Shown: positions 36,111 to 45,765 of the stretch, piece after piece | Layout of the letters: each line of letters begins with the position of its first letter | Position numbering within the stretch: the stretch's first letter is position 1 | DNA from: Halomonas sp. HL-93 | Lineage (GTDB): Bacteria > Pseudomonadota > Gammaproteobacteria > Pseudomonadales > Halomonadaceae | Assembly (NCBI RefSeq): GCF_900086985.1 | Contig: NZ_LT593974.1 | Coordinates: 3,844,001 to 3,908,000 of the forward strand | DNA length: 64,000 nt | Direction: 5' to 3' | The notes under the pieces: generated by a model | The model's database searches: none | What the model saw: only the letters and a program-made list of their open reading frames with translations | What the model was told of the DNA's origin: nothing | Made by a program: the position numbers and the translations under genes

Positions 36111-37110
36111 TGCAATGGCCAATATGGGAGGGGCTCGCAAGAGCGCCATCCTGTTACTCGCGCTGGACGAAGATAGCGCCGCTGAAGTGTTTAAATACAT
36201 GAACGCCTCGGAAGTCCAAGCAATCAGCATGGAAATGACACGCCTTCAACAAGTCTCCCATGAAGACATGAAGGCAGTCCTCGAAGCGTTCCATAAAGAA
36301 ACCGAAGAGTTTGTCGCCCTTAACCTGAACTCAAGCGACCATATTCGCTCGGTGCTCACCAAAGCGTTAGGCAGCGAACGTGCGTCCAGCCTAATTGAAG
36401 ATATCCTGGAAACCACCGGGGAATCCACGGGTATTGATACGCTGAATCTCATGGAAGCTTCGATGGTGGCCGAACTCATTCGCGATGAGCACCCACAGAT
36501 CATTGCCACCATTTTGGTCCATTTGGATCGCCATCAAGCGGCCGATGTGCTTGAGCTCTTTGAGGAAAAACAGCGCAACGACGTCGTCTTGCGTATCGCG
36601 ACCTTCAGCGGCGTTCAACCCGCCGCCCTGCAGGAATTGACCGAGGTGCTATCCAGCATGCTGGATGGGCAAAACCTCAAACGCAGCAAAATGGGTGGTG
36701 TAAGAACAGCAGCAGAAATTCTCAACTTGATGAATTCGTCTCAAGAAGAAACCGCCATCGAAACTGTACGTTCGCATAGCGAAGATTTGGCACAAAAAAT
36801 TATCGACGAAATGTTCTTGTTCGAGAACCTGCTCGACCTGGACAACCGCGCTATTCAGATGGTCCTGCAGGAAGTCGAAACCAACTCGTTGGTGGTGGCC
36901 CTCAAAGGTGCACAAGATGCCCTGGTGGACAAGTTCCTGCGCAATATGTCGCAGCGTGCAGCCGACCTGGTCCGCGAAGATATGGAAGCACGAGGGCCGA
37001 TTCGCGTGTCTCAGGTCGAAACGGAACAAAAGGCGATTCTGCAAGTGGTGCGGCGCTTAGCTGACTCGGGTGAAGTCGTCCTGGCGGGTGGAGATGATGA
37101 GTATGTCTGA
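36103..37110 (+). CDS. fliG: Flagellar motor switch protein FliG
   Basis: The 335-aa FliG is the C-ring component that contacts the stators and generates torque. The N-terminal FliF-binding domain, the middle domain (EHPQIIATILVHLD) and the C-terminal torque helix (DLDNRAIQMVLQEVET, with the usual charged residues, then ALKGAQ) are all recognisable. It overlaps fliF at the front and fliH at the end, so expression is tightly linked. Confidence 0.97.
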   Translation: MSSAMANMGGARKSAILLLALDEDSAAEVFKYMNASEVQAISMEMTRLQQVSHEDMKAVLEAFHKETEEFVALNLNSSDHIRSVLTKALGSERASSLIEDILETTGESTGIDTLNLMEASMVAELIRDEHPQIIATILVHLDRHQAADVLELFEEKQRNDVVLRIATFSGVQPAALQELTEVLSSMLDGQNLKRSKMGGVRTAAEILNLMNSSQEETAIETVRSHSEDLAQKIIDEMFLFENLLDLDNRAIQMVLQEVETNSLVVALKGAQDALVDKFLRNMSQRAADLVREDMEARGPIRVSQVETEQKAILQVVRRLADSGEVVLAGGDDEYV

Positions 37111-37870
37111 GTCTCAATCACCGCAATTTGATCGTCACCACCAATGGCGGCGCTGGCAGATGGACGAACTCATTCGCCCGGCCGGCCCCGGCGACAATCA
37201 GGCGCCAACTAGTACGTCGACGTACCAGCGCAAAATTGACGCGGCCCAAAAAGCTGCCAAGCAGGCACAACAACGCGAAGCGGAGGCACGTCAAGCCGAG
37301 TACGACAAGCTTCGTCAGCAAGCCGAAGAAGAAGGTTATCAGGCGGGTCTTGCCCGTGGCCATGAAGAAGGCTTGGCTAAGGGACTCGAAGAAGGGCGTC
37401 AGCAGGCCCAGCAGGAACTGGTCCAGCAAACAAAAGATACCCTGACCCCGCTTGGCATGCTGGCCAAACAGTTTTCCGAAGCGCTCACGCAAATTGACGA
37501 CACCATCGCCCATGATTTGGTAGAGCTGGCGACGGAGACAGGCAAGCAGCTTGCCGCCGAGGCTTTACACGAAACGCCAGAGCGTATCCTGACCCTGGTA
37601 CGCGAGCTTCTGCATACCGAACCGCCGCTGGTCGGCCAGCAGCGGCTATGGCTAAACCCCGACGACCATGCGCTTGTCGCAGAGCACCTTGGCGCCGAAC
37701 TGGAAGCCGCCAACTGGAAGCTGCAACCCGATGACCAGTTGGCCCGCGGTGGATGCCGAGTCACCAGCGCCCAAGGCGAACTAGATGCGACGTTCGAAAG
37801 CCGCTGGCAAGCGGTGCAAGCCCAAGCGCGTAAGCGCCAATCCAGCTCATCCAAGCCGTCGGCTTCTTAG
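37103..37870 (+). CDS. fliH: Flagellar export ATPase regulator FliH
   Basis: The 255-aa FliH holds the FliI ATPase in check and carries it to the export gate. Glycine-spaced repeats typical of the FliH stalk are visible ([20 protein letters not shown], then LEEGRQQ). The ATG at 37103 is chosen because GGAG lies nine bases upstream; two other ATGs stand six and nine bases earlier. It overlaps the fliG end by eight bases and is followed by fliI after eight bases. Confidence 0.93.
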   Translation: MSESQSPQFDRHHQWRRWQMDELIRPAGPGDNQAPTSTSTYQRKIDAAQKAAKQAQQREAEARQAEYDKLRQQAEEEGYQAGLARGHEEGLAKGLEEGRQQAQQELVQQTKDTLTPLGMLAKQFSEALTQIDDTIAHDLVELATETGKQLAAEALHETPERILTLVRELLHTEPPLVGQQRLWLNPDDHALVAEHLGAELEAANWKLQPDDQLARGGCRVTSAQGELDATFESRWQAVQAQARKRQSSSSKPSAS

Positions 37871-37878
37871 GTGCTACG

Positions 37879-39270
37879 ATGACGACCACCTGCCCCCATC
37901 AACACCACTGGCAAAAAGCGATCCGCCGCACCACACAGCGGGTCAGCACCCTTTCACGGGTGGGCACCAGTGGCCGCGTTGTGCGCGCGACCGGCATGGT
38001 GGTTGAAGTCGTCGGGCTGCGGGTTGCCGTCGGTAGTGCCTGTAAAATCGAGCTGCCTAAAAGTGATGCACAGGTGGCTCAACACGCCCCTTACGCCGAA
38101 GCAGAAGTCGTCGGCTTCTCCGGCGACAAGCTATTCCTAATGCCGCTTGAGCAGATCTCAGGGCTGATGCCTGGCGCCCGCGTATCACCACTTAGCGACG
38201 GAGGCGGCCACAGCGCTCGCCGCTTCCCCATCGGGGAAGAACTGTTAGGCCGAGTACTCGACGGCAACGGCAACCCGCTTGATGATCGCGAATACCTTGA
38301 AGACACCCCGCGCGCCACGCTCACTACACCACCGTTAAACCCGCTGTCCCGCGCACCGATTGACACCCAAATAGATGTAGGGATCCGCTCGATAAACGCG
38401 CTACTAAGCGTCGGTCGAGGCCAGCGCATGGGCCTGTTCGCCGGGTCAGGGGTGGGTAAATCGGTGCTCTTGGGCATGATGGCACGTTATACCAAGGCGG
38501 ACGTCATCGTGGTCGGCCTTATCGGCGAGCGGGGGCGAGAAGTACAGGATTTTATTGACAATATTCTTGGCCCCGAAGGTCAGCGTCGCGCCGTGGTGGT
38601 TGCAGCGCCTGCTGACACTTCCCCTCTTCAGCGCCTTCAGGGGGCTGCGTACGCAACGCGCCTGGCCGAGGGGTTTCGCGACGAAGGCCGTAACGTGCTG
38701 CTGATCATGGACTCGTTAACCCGCTTTGCCATGGCGCAGCGTGAAATTGCCCTGGCGATCGGCGAGCCCCCTGCCACCAAAGGCTACCCACCGTCAGTGT
38801 TTGCCAAACTACCCGGCCTGGTTGAGCGAGCGGGTAACGCAGAGCGCGGTGGCGGTTCAATCACCGCGTTTTATACCGTGTTAACCGAGGGTGACGATCA
38901 GCAGGATCCAATTGCGGATTCTGCCCGGGCGATTCTTGATGGCCATATCGTCCTATCAAGGACGCTAGCCGAAGCGGGGCACTACCCGGCTATCGACATC
39001 GAAGCGTCGATCAGCCGCGCAATGACGGCTATCACCGACGAGGCTCAGCAGCGCCAGTCACGCGTATTCAAGCAGTATTTCTCTCGCTATCAGCGCAACC
39101 GCGACCTGATTAGCGTAGGGGCTTACACACCGGGCCATGACCCACAACTTGATGAAGCCGTGCGAAGGTTTCCAGAGCTTGAGCATTTTTTACAGCAAAA
39201 CATTAACGAAAGCGCCACCATCGACGCTTCCCGACAAGCCCTTAACGCCTTGGTTGGAGAGTCAGCATGA
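37879..39270 (+). CDS. fliI: Flagellar export ATPase FliI
   Basis: The 463-aa FliI is an F1-beta-like ATPase that drives unfolding and delivery of export substrates. Walker A ([15 protein letters not shown]), the conserved [11 protein letters not shown], the catalytic-domain [17 protein letters not shown] and the C-terminal helix are present. It overlaps fliJ by four bases. Length is normal (about 450-460 aa). Confidence 0.97.
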   Translation: MTTTCPHQHHWQKAIRRTTQRVSTLSRVGTSGRVVRATGMVVEVVGLRVAVGSACKIELPKSDAQVAQHAPYAEAEVVGFSGDKLFLMPLEQISGLMPGARVSPLSDGGGHSARRFPIGEELLGRVLDGNGNPLDDREYLEDTPRATLTTPPLNPLSRAPIDTQIDVGIRSINALLSVGRGQRMGLFAGSGVGKSVLLGMMARYTKADVIVVGLIGERGREVQDFIDNILGPEGQRRAVVVAAPADTSPLQRLQGAAYATRLAEGFRDEGRNVLLIMDSLTRFAMAQREIALAIGEPPATKGYPPSVFAKLPGLVERAGNAERGGGSITAFYTVLTEGDDQQDPIADSARAILDGHIVLSRTLAEAGHYPAIDIEASISRAMTAITDEAQQRQSRVFKQYFSRYQRNRDLISVGAYTPGHDPQLDEAVRRFPELEHFLQQNINESATIDASRQALNALVGESA

Positions 39271-39719
39271 GCCGGACGCAGTTAGAAATGCTTGCCGATT
39301 TAGCCCGTGAAGCCCGGGACCAAGCGGGTATTGCCCTTGCCCAAGAGCGACAAAGCGAGCAACAGACTACCGCGCAATTGCACTCGCTCAATCGCTACCG
39401 CGCCGAATACGCCGAGCGTTTACAGCTGGCCATGCGTGACGGCATTGACCCCGCTACGATGTACAACTATCAGCAATTTCTTGCCTCACTGGATGCCGCG
39501 CTGGAACGCGCCCGCCATACGCTGGCAGCACAGCAAAAGCGAGTGCAAAAACGTCAACAACATTGGCAACAAGAGCAGCGTAAGCTGTCTTCCTACGATA
39601 CACTGACCTCAAGACGGTTAGTGGAAGAGCATCGGCGCCTTGAGCGTCATGAACAGAAAACCAACGACGATTTGGTGACTAGCCGTTTGGCTCGCCAACG
39701 TAATGAGACGCCGCAGTAG
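39267..39719 (+). CDS. fliJ: Flagellar export stalk protein FliJ
   Basis: The 150-aa FliJ is a coiled-coil stalk of the export ATPase, resembling the gamma subunit of F-ATPase. Nearly the whole protein is predicted helical and rich in Q, E, R and A, with [14 protein letters not shown] FliJ core seen here as [18 protein letters not shown]. It is coupled to fliI (ATGA) and precedes fliK by 19 bases. Confidence 0.92.
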   Translation: MSRTQLEMLADLAREARDQAGIALAQERQSEQQTTAQLHSLNRYRAEYAERLQLAMRDGIDPATMYNYQQFLASLDAALERARHTLAAQQKRVQKRQQHWQQEQRKLSSYDTLTSRRLVEEHRRLERHEQKTNDDLVTSRLARQRNETPQ

Positions 39720-39738
39720 CGGTGCCAGGGAACTGAGT

Positions 39739-41118
39739 ATGAATATTCACCAGTTGCTTTCAACGACGCAAGGTCAAACGACCAGCAGCCAGCCGGGCAA
39801 TGCCGCAACGGCTGACGGCGCGCGTGGGTTCTTCCAGCAGGCGCTTTCCCAGGCCTCTGCTTCGCCCCATCAGCGCCTTGCCAACGCAGCGGTCACTTCT
39901 CCTTCAAACCAGACGGGAAGCAACCAAACGGCGAATAGCCCAACGCCTGAAGCCACATCGCTTTCGGCGTGGCTAGAATCGTTAGGCTTAGATATCAGCC
40001 CCGAGGCACTGGAAGCATTGGTGGCGCGTTTTTCATCTGCCGATAGCGGCTCAATGCCCGAAGATATGAGTATTCTTGAGGCCTCTGGCAATCTAAAGAA
40101 TGCCACACTCGATGAAATCGCCCAGCGTCTGTCGTTGATGGCCAGCTATAGCGACCCCTCAAGCGAGTCAACCGCCCCCCTTACTGGCGATGGTGATGAC
40201 GCTGCACCAACTGCGGCCGAGCTTGCCGAGCAGCTAGGCATTGAGGAAGGCGAAGCTGAGCAACTGGTAAGCCTACTTAGCGCCTTCGTCGCCACTCAGA
40301 ACCAGAGTAACGGTGGTGATACCAAGCTTTCTGGATCTTCGCGAACCCTGGGAGATATTGCCCAAGCATTAGGCGCGGCGTCTCAATCTGGCGACACGAG
40401 CAAAGCGTCGCGGTCGGAAAGCCTGCTCAGTCAGATCGATGCGCGATCATCCTCTCGCGGTAGCCCGGATACCTGGGTTAATGCCCTCGATATATCAGGG
40501 CGAGCAGCAGAAGGATCGGCTAAAGCCAACGTGGTGCTACCCAGCTCCGCCTCGGAAACGCTGCTCAACACGCTGTCTTCGAATAACGCCAGTCAGTCTA
40601 ATAACCAAGCCCTCGCGTCTGCTAATATTAGTCAGTCAGCACCTACTTCGAGCTTAGGTAGCGCCGCTAACCCCACACCCGCTGCGGTTAACACGCCGGT
40701 GACCAGTCCAGCATGGCCTCAACAATTGGGTCAGCAGCTTGTCCAGTTCGCTCAGCGAGGGGGAGACCAGCTTGTGCAAATGCAATTACATCCCGCCGAG
40801 CTTGGCCCGCTATCTATCTCGTTAAAAGTTGGCGAACAGGGTGCTCAAGCGCACTTTTTATCCGGCCACGCCCAGGTTCGCCAAGTGATCGAACAAGCCA
40901 TTCCGCAGCTGCGTGAAGCGCTGGCAGAGCAAGGTATTTCACTCGGCGAAACATCCGTTGGCGAACAGAACGAATCTAGCGATCAAGGCGTTGCGCAACA
41001 GCAGTCGGGGCCAAATGGCCAACCTAATATCGACGCTAGTGAGGAAGGCGGCGACTTAGCCTCCAACGCGCCCAGTAAGCCTATTGCGCTTGATGGCAGG
41101 GTTGATCTGTACGCTTAA
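39739..41118 (+). CDS. fliK: Flagellar hook-length control protein FliK
   Basis: The 459-aa FliK is the secreted ruler that stops hook growth and triggers FlhB switching. The N-terminal half is serine/asparagine/glutamine-rich and variable. The C-terminal switch domain is conserved: QLVQMQLHPAELGPLSISLK and HAQVRQVIEQAIPQLREAL. The ATG at 39739 is preferred because AGGGAA lies just upstream; the longer frame would overlap fliJ. It is the last gene of the fliFGHIJK unit. A second protein with a FliK-like domain is encoded at 29.0-30.3 kb. Confidence 0.93.
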   Translation: MNIHQLLSTTQGQTTSSQPGNAATADGARGFFQQALSQASASPHQRLANAAVTSPSNQTGSNQTANSPTPEATSLSAWLESLGLDISPEALEALVARFSSADSGSMPEDMSILEASGNLKNATLDEIAQRLSLMASYSDPSSESTAPLTGDGDDAAPTAAELAEQLGIEEGEAEQLVSLLSAFVATQNQSNGGDTKLSGSSRTLGDIAQALGAASQSGDTSKASRSESLLSQIDARSSSRGSPDTWVNALDISGRAAEGSAKANVVLPSSASETLLNTLSSNNASQSNNQALASANISQSAPTSSLGSAANPTPAAVNTPVTSPAWPQQLGQQLVQFAQRGGDQLVQMQLHPAELGPLSISLKVGEQGAQAHFLSGHAQVRQVIEQAIPQLREALAEQGISLGETSVGEQNESSDQGVAQQQSGPNGQPNIDASEEGGDLASNAPSKPIALDGRVDLYA

Positions 41119-41196
41119 CCGGTAACCCATAAGGGCAATACTTTCTTCCATGACTATGACAAATCGCGTGGCCATTGGAAGCTAAGCCAAAAGATA

Positions 41197-41213
41197 GGCT
41201 CGCCAAGCGAGCC
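41197..41213. terminator. Hairpin between fliK and fliL, possible weak terminator
   Basis: GGCTCGC-CAA-GCGAGCC is a perfect 7-bp stem in the 172-base gap, followed by TGTTCATTT rather than a clean T run. It may attenuate transcription between fliK and fliL or only be a structural element. Confidence 0.35.
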
Positions 41214-41290
41214 TGTTCATTTCATCACCAGCATGCGCTTTAGGCATAATGCCACGTTAACGCCACGCATGGAGATAACGGGAACGACCA

Positions 41291-41764
41291 ATGGCTGAAT
41301 CAAGCGGCGGACCAAAAAAACTGCTCTGGATAATGATCATTTTAGTGCTGCTCTCCTCTGCCGGTGCGGCAGCCGCCATTTATATGGTGTTGGATGATCG
41401 TGAGGATAATCCGGAAGAAACCACTGAAGAGACCGCTGAGCCACAGCCGCCGGTGTTTCTGACCATCGAGCCCTTCACCGTCAATTTGGCCGATGATCGT
41501 CATGGTACCCGCTTGCTATATACCGGCATTACCCTTCGCGTAGAGGATGAAGACACGCGCGAATTATTGGAAGAACACATGCCACAAGTTCGCAGCCGGT
41601 TGCTGTCAGTGCTATCAGGTCAGGAAGCGGGCGAGCTAACGTCATCAGAAGGCAAGCAACAACTAGCGACGGCTATCAACGAGAGGCTGAGCGAGCCCTT
41701 CGATGAGAACCAACCACCGCTTGAGTTGCGTGAAGTACTGTTTACTGAATTCATTGTGCAATAA
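41291..41764 (+). CDS. fliL: Flagellar basal-body protein FliL
   Basis: The 157-aa FliL is a single-pass inner-membrane protein that surrounds and supports the stators. One membrane helix (about 10-32) precedes an acidic linker and the conserved periplasmic domain (FLTIEPFTVNLADDR, EEHMPQVRSRLLSVLSG, ending LFTEFIVQ). First gene of fliLMNOPQR; GGGAACGACC precedes the ATG. Twenty-one bases separate it from fliM. Confidence 0.95.
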   Translation: MAESSGGPKKLLWIMIILVLLSSAGAAAAIYMVLDDREDNPEETTEETAEPQPPVFLTIEPFTVNLADDRHGTRLLYTGITLRVEDEDTRELLEEHMPQVRSRLLSVLSGQEAGELTSSEGKQQLATAINERLSEPFDENQPPLELREVLFTEFIVQ

Positions 41765-41785
41765 TCTCGGGAACTGGAGCCGTTC

Positions 41786-42841
41786 ATGTCGCAGGACGAT
41801 CTACTGTCCCAAGAAGAAATTGATGCCCTACTAAAAGGCGTCAGTGGTGATGATGAGTCGTCGACATCATCGGACCAGTCGCAGGATGAATCCCGGGTAA
41901 AGCCCTACGATCCATCTACCCAGCATCGTGTCATTCGCGAGCGGTTGCACGCCTTAGACTTTATTAATGAGCGCTTCGCGCGGTACTTCCGCACGAGCTT
42001 GTTTAATTTGATACGACGCAGCGCTGATATCACCGTTGAGTCGGTTCGCTACCAGAGCTTTAGCGATTTTTCACGCAATGTGCCCGTGCCGACCAACCTG
42101 AATATTGTTTCAATGCGCCCGTTGCGTGGCTCTAGTTTGATCGTCTTTCCGCCCAACTTGGTGTTCATGGTGGTAGACAACCTGTTTGGTGGCGACGGGC
42201 GCTTTGTAACGAAATCGGATGGCCGCGAATTTACCAACACCGAGCAGCGCATCATCCACCGTTTGTTAAGCTTGGCGATTGATGCTTATCAAGAAGCCTG
42301 GAAAGTAGTATATCCCCTGGAAGTCAGCTTCTTACGCTCGGAAGTACAGTCCAAGTTCGCCAACATCACCAATTCGCCTAACGAAATCGTGGTGAATACC
42401 AAGTTCAATATTGAGGTAGGCAACCTGTCGAGCAACTTCCAGGTCTGCATGCCTTACGCCATGATTGAGCCGCTGCGCGACCTTCTGGCAAACCCGATTA
42501 ATGACAGTAACCATGACCAAGACGGCACTTGGTCTCGACGCATGGCCAGCGAATTGCGTCAGTCGGAAGTCGAACTGGTAGCCGAATTTGCTCAGATACC
42601 TAGCCGTATCGCCCACGTAATGGGGCTTAAAAAAGGCGACGTACTACCGTTGGAAATTCCCTCGACCGTTACCGCCAACGTTGATGGCGTACCGGTTATG
42701 GAGTGTGAATACGGTAGCCAACGACAGCAGCGCGCCCTGCGGGTGAAGCGTATGATTGATCACGCCGCGATGAACAATGTACCGTCCAACGACTTCGTTA
42801 AAGGGTCTACGCGACAGAAAGCCAAGGAATCTAAAGCATGA
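41786..42841 (+). CDS. fliM: Flagellar motor switch protein FliM
   Basis: The 351-aa FliM has the N-terminal phospho-CheY-binding peptide (LSQEEIDALL, residues 7-16), a middle domain that contacts FliG and a C-terminal SpoA-like domain. CheY binding here changes rotation direction. It overlaps fliN by four bases. Length is somewhat above E. coli FliM (334 aa), with a slightly longer C-terminus. Confidence 0.97.
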   Translation: MSQDDLLSQEEIDALLKGVSGDDESSTSSDQSQDESRVKPYDPSTQHRVIRERLHALDFINERFARYFRTSLFNLIRRSADITVESVRYQSFSDFSRNVPVPTNLNIVSMRPLRGSSLIVFPPNLVFMVVDNLFGGDGRFVTKSDGREFTNTEQRIIHRLLSLAIDAYQEAWKVVYPLEVSFLRSEVQSKFANITNSPNEIVVNTKFNIEVGNLSSNFQVCMPYAMIEPLRDLLANPINDSNHDQDGTWSRRMASELRQSEVELVAEFAQIPSRIAHVMGLKKGDVLPLEIPSTVTANVDGVPVMECEYGSQRQQRALRVKRMIDHAAMNNVPSNDFVKGSTRQKAKESKA

Positions 42842-43377
42842 CGGATCCTAATAAACCCGATCAGAACATCTCTGACGACGACTGGGCGTCTGCCATGTCG
42901 GAACAGGAGCAAGAAGAAACAGCCGCCTCATCCGAGGCCGCCGACGGCGAGGATGAAGATCCCTGGGCCGCAGCGATGGCAGAACAGCAATCCGCCGAGG
43001 AAGAAGCGCCAGCAGAAGATGCCAGCGAAGCTGAGGAAGCGCCTGCCAGTGAAGCCAAAGCGGCCAGTGACGATGTGTTCCGTCCGCTGACTCAGGAAAC
43101 AGGCGACACGCAGTCCCGCGACCTAGAAATGATCATGGACATTCCGGTCAAGCTTACCGTTGAGCTAGGCCGCACAAAGCTGACGATCAAACAGCTACTT
43201 GAACTGGCCCAAGGCTCGGTGATTGAGCTTGAGGGGCTAGCAGGCGAGCCCATGGATATCTTGATCAATGGCTACTTGATTGCACAAGGTGAAGTCGTGG
43301 TCATCGAAGATAAGTATGGTATCCGCATCACCGAAATCATTACGCCTTCTGAGCGCATTCACAAACTGAACCGATGA
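42838..43377 (+). CDS. fliN: Flagellar motor switch protein FliN with long acidic N-terminus
   Basis: The 179-aa FliN has a normal C-terminal SpoA domain (MDIPVKLTVELGRTKLTIKQ to the end) that forms the base of the C ring. The N-terminal 95 residues are acidic and alanine/glutamate-rich. They contain two near-copies of one motif, DDDWASAMSEQ (13-23) and EDPWAAAMAEQ (40-50); E. coli FliN has a single similar stretch (DDLWAEALSEQ). It is coupled to both fliM and fliO by four-base overlaps. Confidence 0.95.
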   Translation: MTDPNKPDQNISDDDWASAMSEQEQEETAASSEAADGEDEDPWAAAMAEQQSAEEEAPAEDASEAEEAPASEAKAASDDVFRPLTQETGDTQSRDLEMIMDIPVKLTVELGRTKLTIKQLLELAQGSVIELEGLAGEPMDILINGYLIAQGEVVVIEDKYGIRITEIITPSERIHKLNR

Positions 43378-43829
43378 GCGATTCCGCCTCAACGCAAAGC
43401 AGCTCGCTTGACGCGCTAAGCAGCGGCAGCGACTCACTGATCGGCATGGCCGTGCTAGGCAAAACCGCAGCGGCGTTGGCATTAGTCATCGCCATTATTT
43501 TGCTGTGCACGGCGCTTCTAAAGCGCCTTGGGCACGCCAAACGTGCTGGCGGGCAGCTTCAGGTGATCAGCAGTACCGCCGTGGGTAACCGTGAGCGCGT
43601 TGTGATCGTGCAAGTGGAGGATACCTGGTTGGTATTAGGTGTTGGCAATGGGCGCATTACTAAGCTGCATGAGCGACCGGCACCCGCCACGCCTCCCCCC
43701 GATATGACCCAGACCCCATCTGGCTTTGCCAAGCGATTTTCCCAAGCACTGACCAATAATCTGACCAGCAAGAAGCAGCAACGCAGCGGTGCTCCTTCAC
43801 CTCCTTCTGATATAGACCGTACCCTATGA
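43374..43829 (+). CDS. fliO: Flagellar export protein FliO
   Basis: The 151-aa FliO helps assemble FliP into the export gate. One membrane helix (about 24-46) is followed by a cytoplasmic domain ([20 protein letters not shown], then WLVLGV), typical of FliO. It overlaps fliN and fliP by four bases each. FliO is poorly conserved, so the call rests on both sequence and position. Confidence 0.92.
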   Translation: MSDSASTQSSSLDALSSGSDSLIGMAVLGKTAAALALVIAIILLCTALLKRLGHAKRAGGQLQVISSTAVGNRERVVIVQVEDTWLVLGVGNGRITKLHERPAPATPPPDMTQTPSGFAKRFSQALTNNLTSKKQQRSGAPSPPSDIDRTL

Positions 43830-44602
43830 GGACTTTATCCTTGTATCGGCCGCTTATCTCGCGGTGGCCATGGCTAATTGTTCTAGGCCTATTGTGTCTT
43901 TTTCCACTCATAGGCAACGCACAAGAACTCCCTGGGATTACCTCTCAGCCGATGGAAGACGGCGGTCAACAGTGGTCAGTGTCGCTACAGACGCTGTTAT
44001 TCCTAAGCTCACTGGCGTTTCTACCTTCCATGCTGCTGATGATGACGAGCTTCACGCGCATCATCATTGTGCTGAGCCTATTGCGCACTGCCATGGGTAC
44101 CCAGGCAACACCACCCAACCAGGTGCTGCTAGGCATCGCATTATTTCTGACGTTTTTTATTATGTCGCCCGTGCTAGCCGAGGTCTATGACACCGCCTGG
44201 GTACCGTTGAGCGAAGAAACAATTAATTTCGAAGAATTTTTGCGTTTAGCGCAGGTGCCATTTCGTGAATTTATGCTCGCACAAACGCGAGAGCCCGACT
44301 TAGCGCTCTTTGTACGCCTCGCTGATATCGGCCCGATGCAGGGTCCTGACGAACTGCCTATGCGGGTTTTGCTGCCTGCTTACGTCACTAGCGAGCTGAA
44401 AACAGCCTTTCAAATTGGCTTTACGATTTTTATTCCTTTTTTGATTATTGACTTGGTTGTAGCCAGTACACTGATGGCTCTGGGTATGATGATGGTACCT
44501 CCAATCACTATTTCTTTGCCGTTTAAGCTTATGCTGTTTGTCCTGGTTGACGGGTGGCAGTTGATTGTTGGTTCGTTAGCAGAAAGCTTCTACATGATAT
44601 AG
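43826..44602 (+). CDS. fliP: Flagellar export gate protein FliP
   Basis: The 258-aa FliP forms the core of the export gate with FliQ and FliR. It has a cleavable signal peptide (likely after IGNAQ, about residue 33) and four membrane segments, with the family stretch [22 protein letters not shown] and GLPF-type C-terminal part ([19 protein letters not shown], quoted in part). It overlaps fliO. Length is normal. Confidence 0.97.
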   Translation: MRTLSLYRPLISRWPWLIVLGLLCLFPLIGNAQELPGITSQPMEDGGQQWSVSLQTLLFLSSLAFLPSMLLMMTSFTRIIIVLSLLRTAMGTQATPPNQVLLGIALFLTFFIMSPVLAEVYDTAWVPLSEETINFEEFLRLAQVPFREFMLAQTREPDLALFVRLADIGPMQGPDELPMRVLLPAYVTSELKTAFQIGFTIFIPFLIIDLVVASTLMALGMMMVPPITISLPFKLMLFVLVDGWQLIVGSLAESFYMI

Positions 44603-44629
44603 CCGTCATTACGGCGATGGAGATCTAGA

Positions 44630-44899
44630 ATGACCCCTGAAATGGTCATGACGATTGCATATCAAGGCATGCGAGTAACGCTATTGCTCGCTGGCCCAAT
44701 GCTGCTCGCCGCTTTGTTTACCGGCTTGATTATCAGCCTGTTTCAAGCAGCCACGCAAATCAACGAAATGACCCTCACCTTTATCCCCAAAATTCTGGCG
44801 GTCTTTGCCGTCCTGGTTTTGGCAGGTCCATGGTTGCTTGGCTTGATCACCGATTTTACCCATCGATTATTCACCAATATTCCCAGCATGGTGATGTAA
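44630..44899 (+). CDS. fliQ: Flagellar export gate protein FliQ
   Basis: The 89-aa FliQ has two membrane helices (about 15-40 and 55-78) and the conserved segment LIISLFQAATQINEMTLTFIPK (quoted within limits of the motif). GGAG lies seven bases before the ATG. It lies 27 bases after fliP and four bases before fliR. Confidence 0.96.
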   Translation: MTPEMVMTIAYQGMRVTLLLAGPMLLAALFTGLIISLFQAATQINEMTLTFIPKILAVFAVLVLAGPWLLGLITDFTHRLFTNIPSMVM

Positions 44900-44903
44900 G
44901 CCA

Positions 44904-45695
44904 ATGGTTGAAGTCACCTTTGCCCAGCTACACGCATGGCTGGTGGCATTTATTTGGCCGTTTGCCCGCATCACCGCCTTCATGGCGGCATCGCCCATTT
45001 GGGGGCACTCGAGCGTTCCTAATCAGGCAAAGATCAGCTTGGCCGCCGTTATTGCCGTGGTGATCGCGCCTATTCTTCCCCCTATGCCCGATGTGCCGCT
45101 GATGTCCTGGGCGGGCGCTGGCATCATGGTGGAGCAGGTGTTAATTGGCCTGGCGATTGGCTCGGTCATGCATATTGTCTTTGCCGCCGTGCAGGCAGCC
45201 GGGGAATTTATCGGCCTGCAGATGGGCTTGGCGTTTGCTAGTTTTTTCGATATGTCCAGCGGCACCAATATCATGGTCTTGTCGCGGATTTTATATATGA
45301 TCTCGCTGCTAATGTTTCTCGCCCTGAACGGCCACCTAATGGTGTTAGAAACGCTGGTAATGGGCTTCCAAACCTTACCAGTTGGTGTCGGCACTCTTAA
45401 TCCGAACGGTTTTGAACTACTAGCTCGCTATGCCGGCACTATATTTTCCTCAGGCATGCTACTTGCCCTACCGCTGGTAGGGTCGCTATTGATCATCAAT
45501 TTAGCGCTGGGTATTCTGAACCGCTCGGCACCACAATTAACGGTGTTTAACATCGGCTTCCCGACCTCGCTAACGGTGGGACTGTTATTATTGATGGTGC
45601 TAATGACCGATATCGAACGGTTTTTACAACGACTGTTCAGCCAAGGGCTTGAGTTTATGCAAAGCCTAATCGAAACCCTGGCCCCGCTATCTTAG
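44904..45695 (+). CDS. fliR: Flagellar export gate protein FliR
   Basis: The 263-aa FliR completes the FliPQR gate. Six or so membrane segments run through the protein, with the characteristic GEFIGLQMGLAFASFFD and the ASPIWGHSSVP region near the N-terminus. It is the last gene of the unit and ends at a strong terminator facing flgL. Length fits the family (about 260 aa). Confidence 0.96.
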   Translation: MVEVTFAQLHAWLVAFIWPFARITAFMAASPIWGHSSVPNQAKISLAAVIAVVIAPILPPMPDVPLMSWAGAGIMVEQVLIGLAIGSVMHIVFAAVQAAGEFIGLQMGLAFASFFDMSSGTNIMVLSRILYMISLLMFLALNGHLMVLETLVMGFQTLPVGVGTLNPNGFELLARYAGTIFSSGMLLALPLVGSLLIINLALGILNRSAPQLTVFNIGFPTSLTVGLLLLMVLMTDIERFLQRLFSQGLEFMQSLIETLAPLS

Positions 45696-45706
45696 TATCA
45701 ATAATT

Positions 45707-45739
45707 AAAAAGCCCTTTGCCGATGGCAAAGGGCTTTTT
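45707..45739. terminator. Bidirectional intrinsic terminator between fliR and flgL
   Basis: AGCCCTTTGCC / GGCAAAGGGCT forms a perfect 11-bp stem with a three-base loop (GAT), flanked by AAAA on the left and TTTT on the right. It separates the convergent fliLMNOPQR and flgKL units and works in both directions. Confidence 0.92.
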
Positions 45740-45765
45740 ATCGAAGCAGGCTTGTTCAGTTGAGG

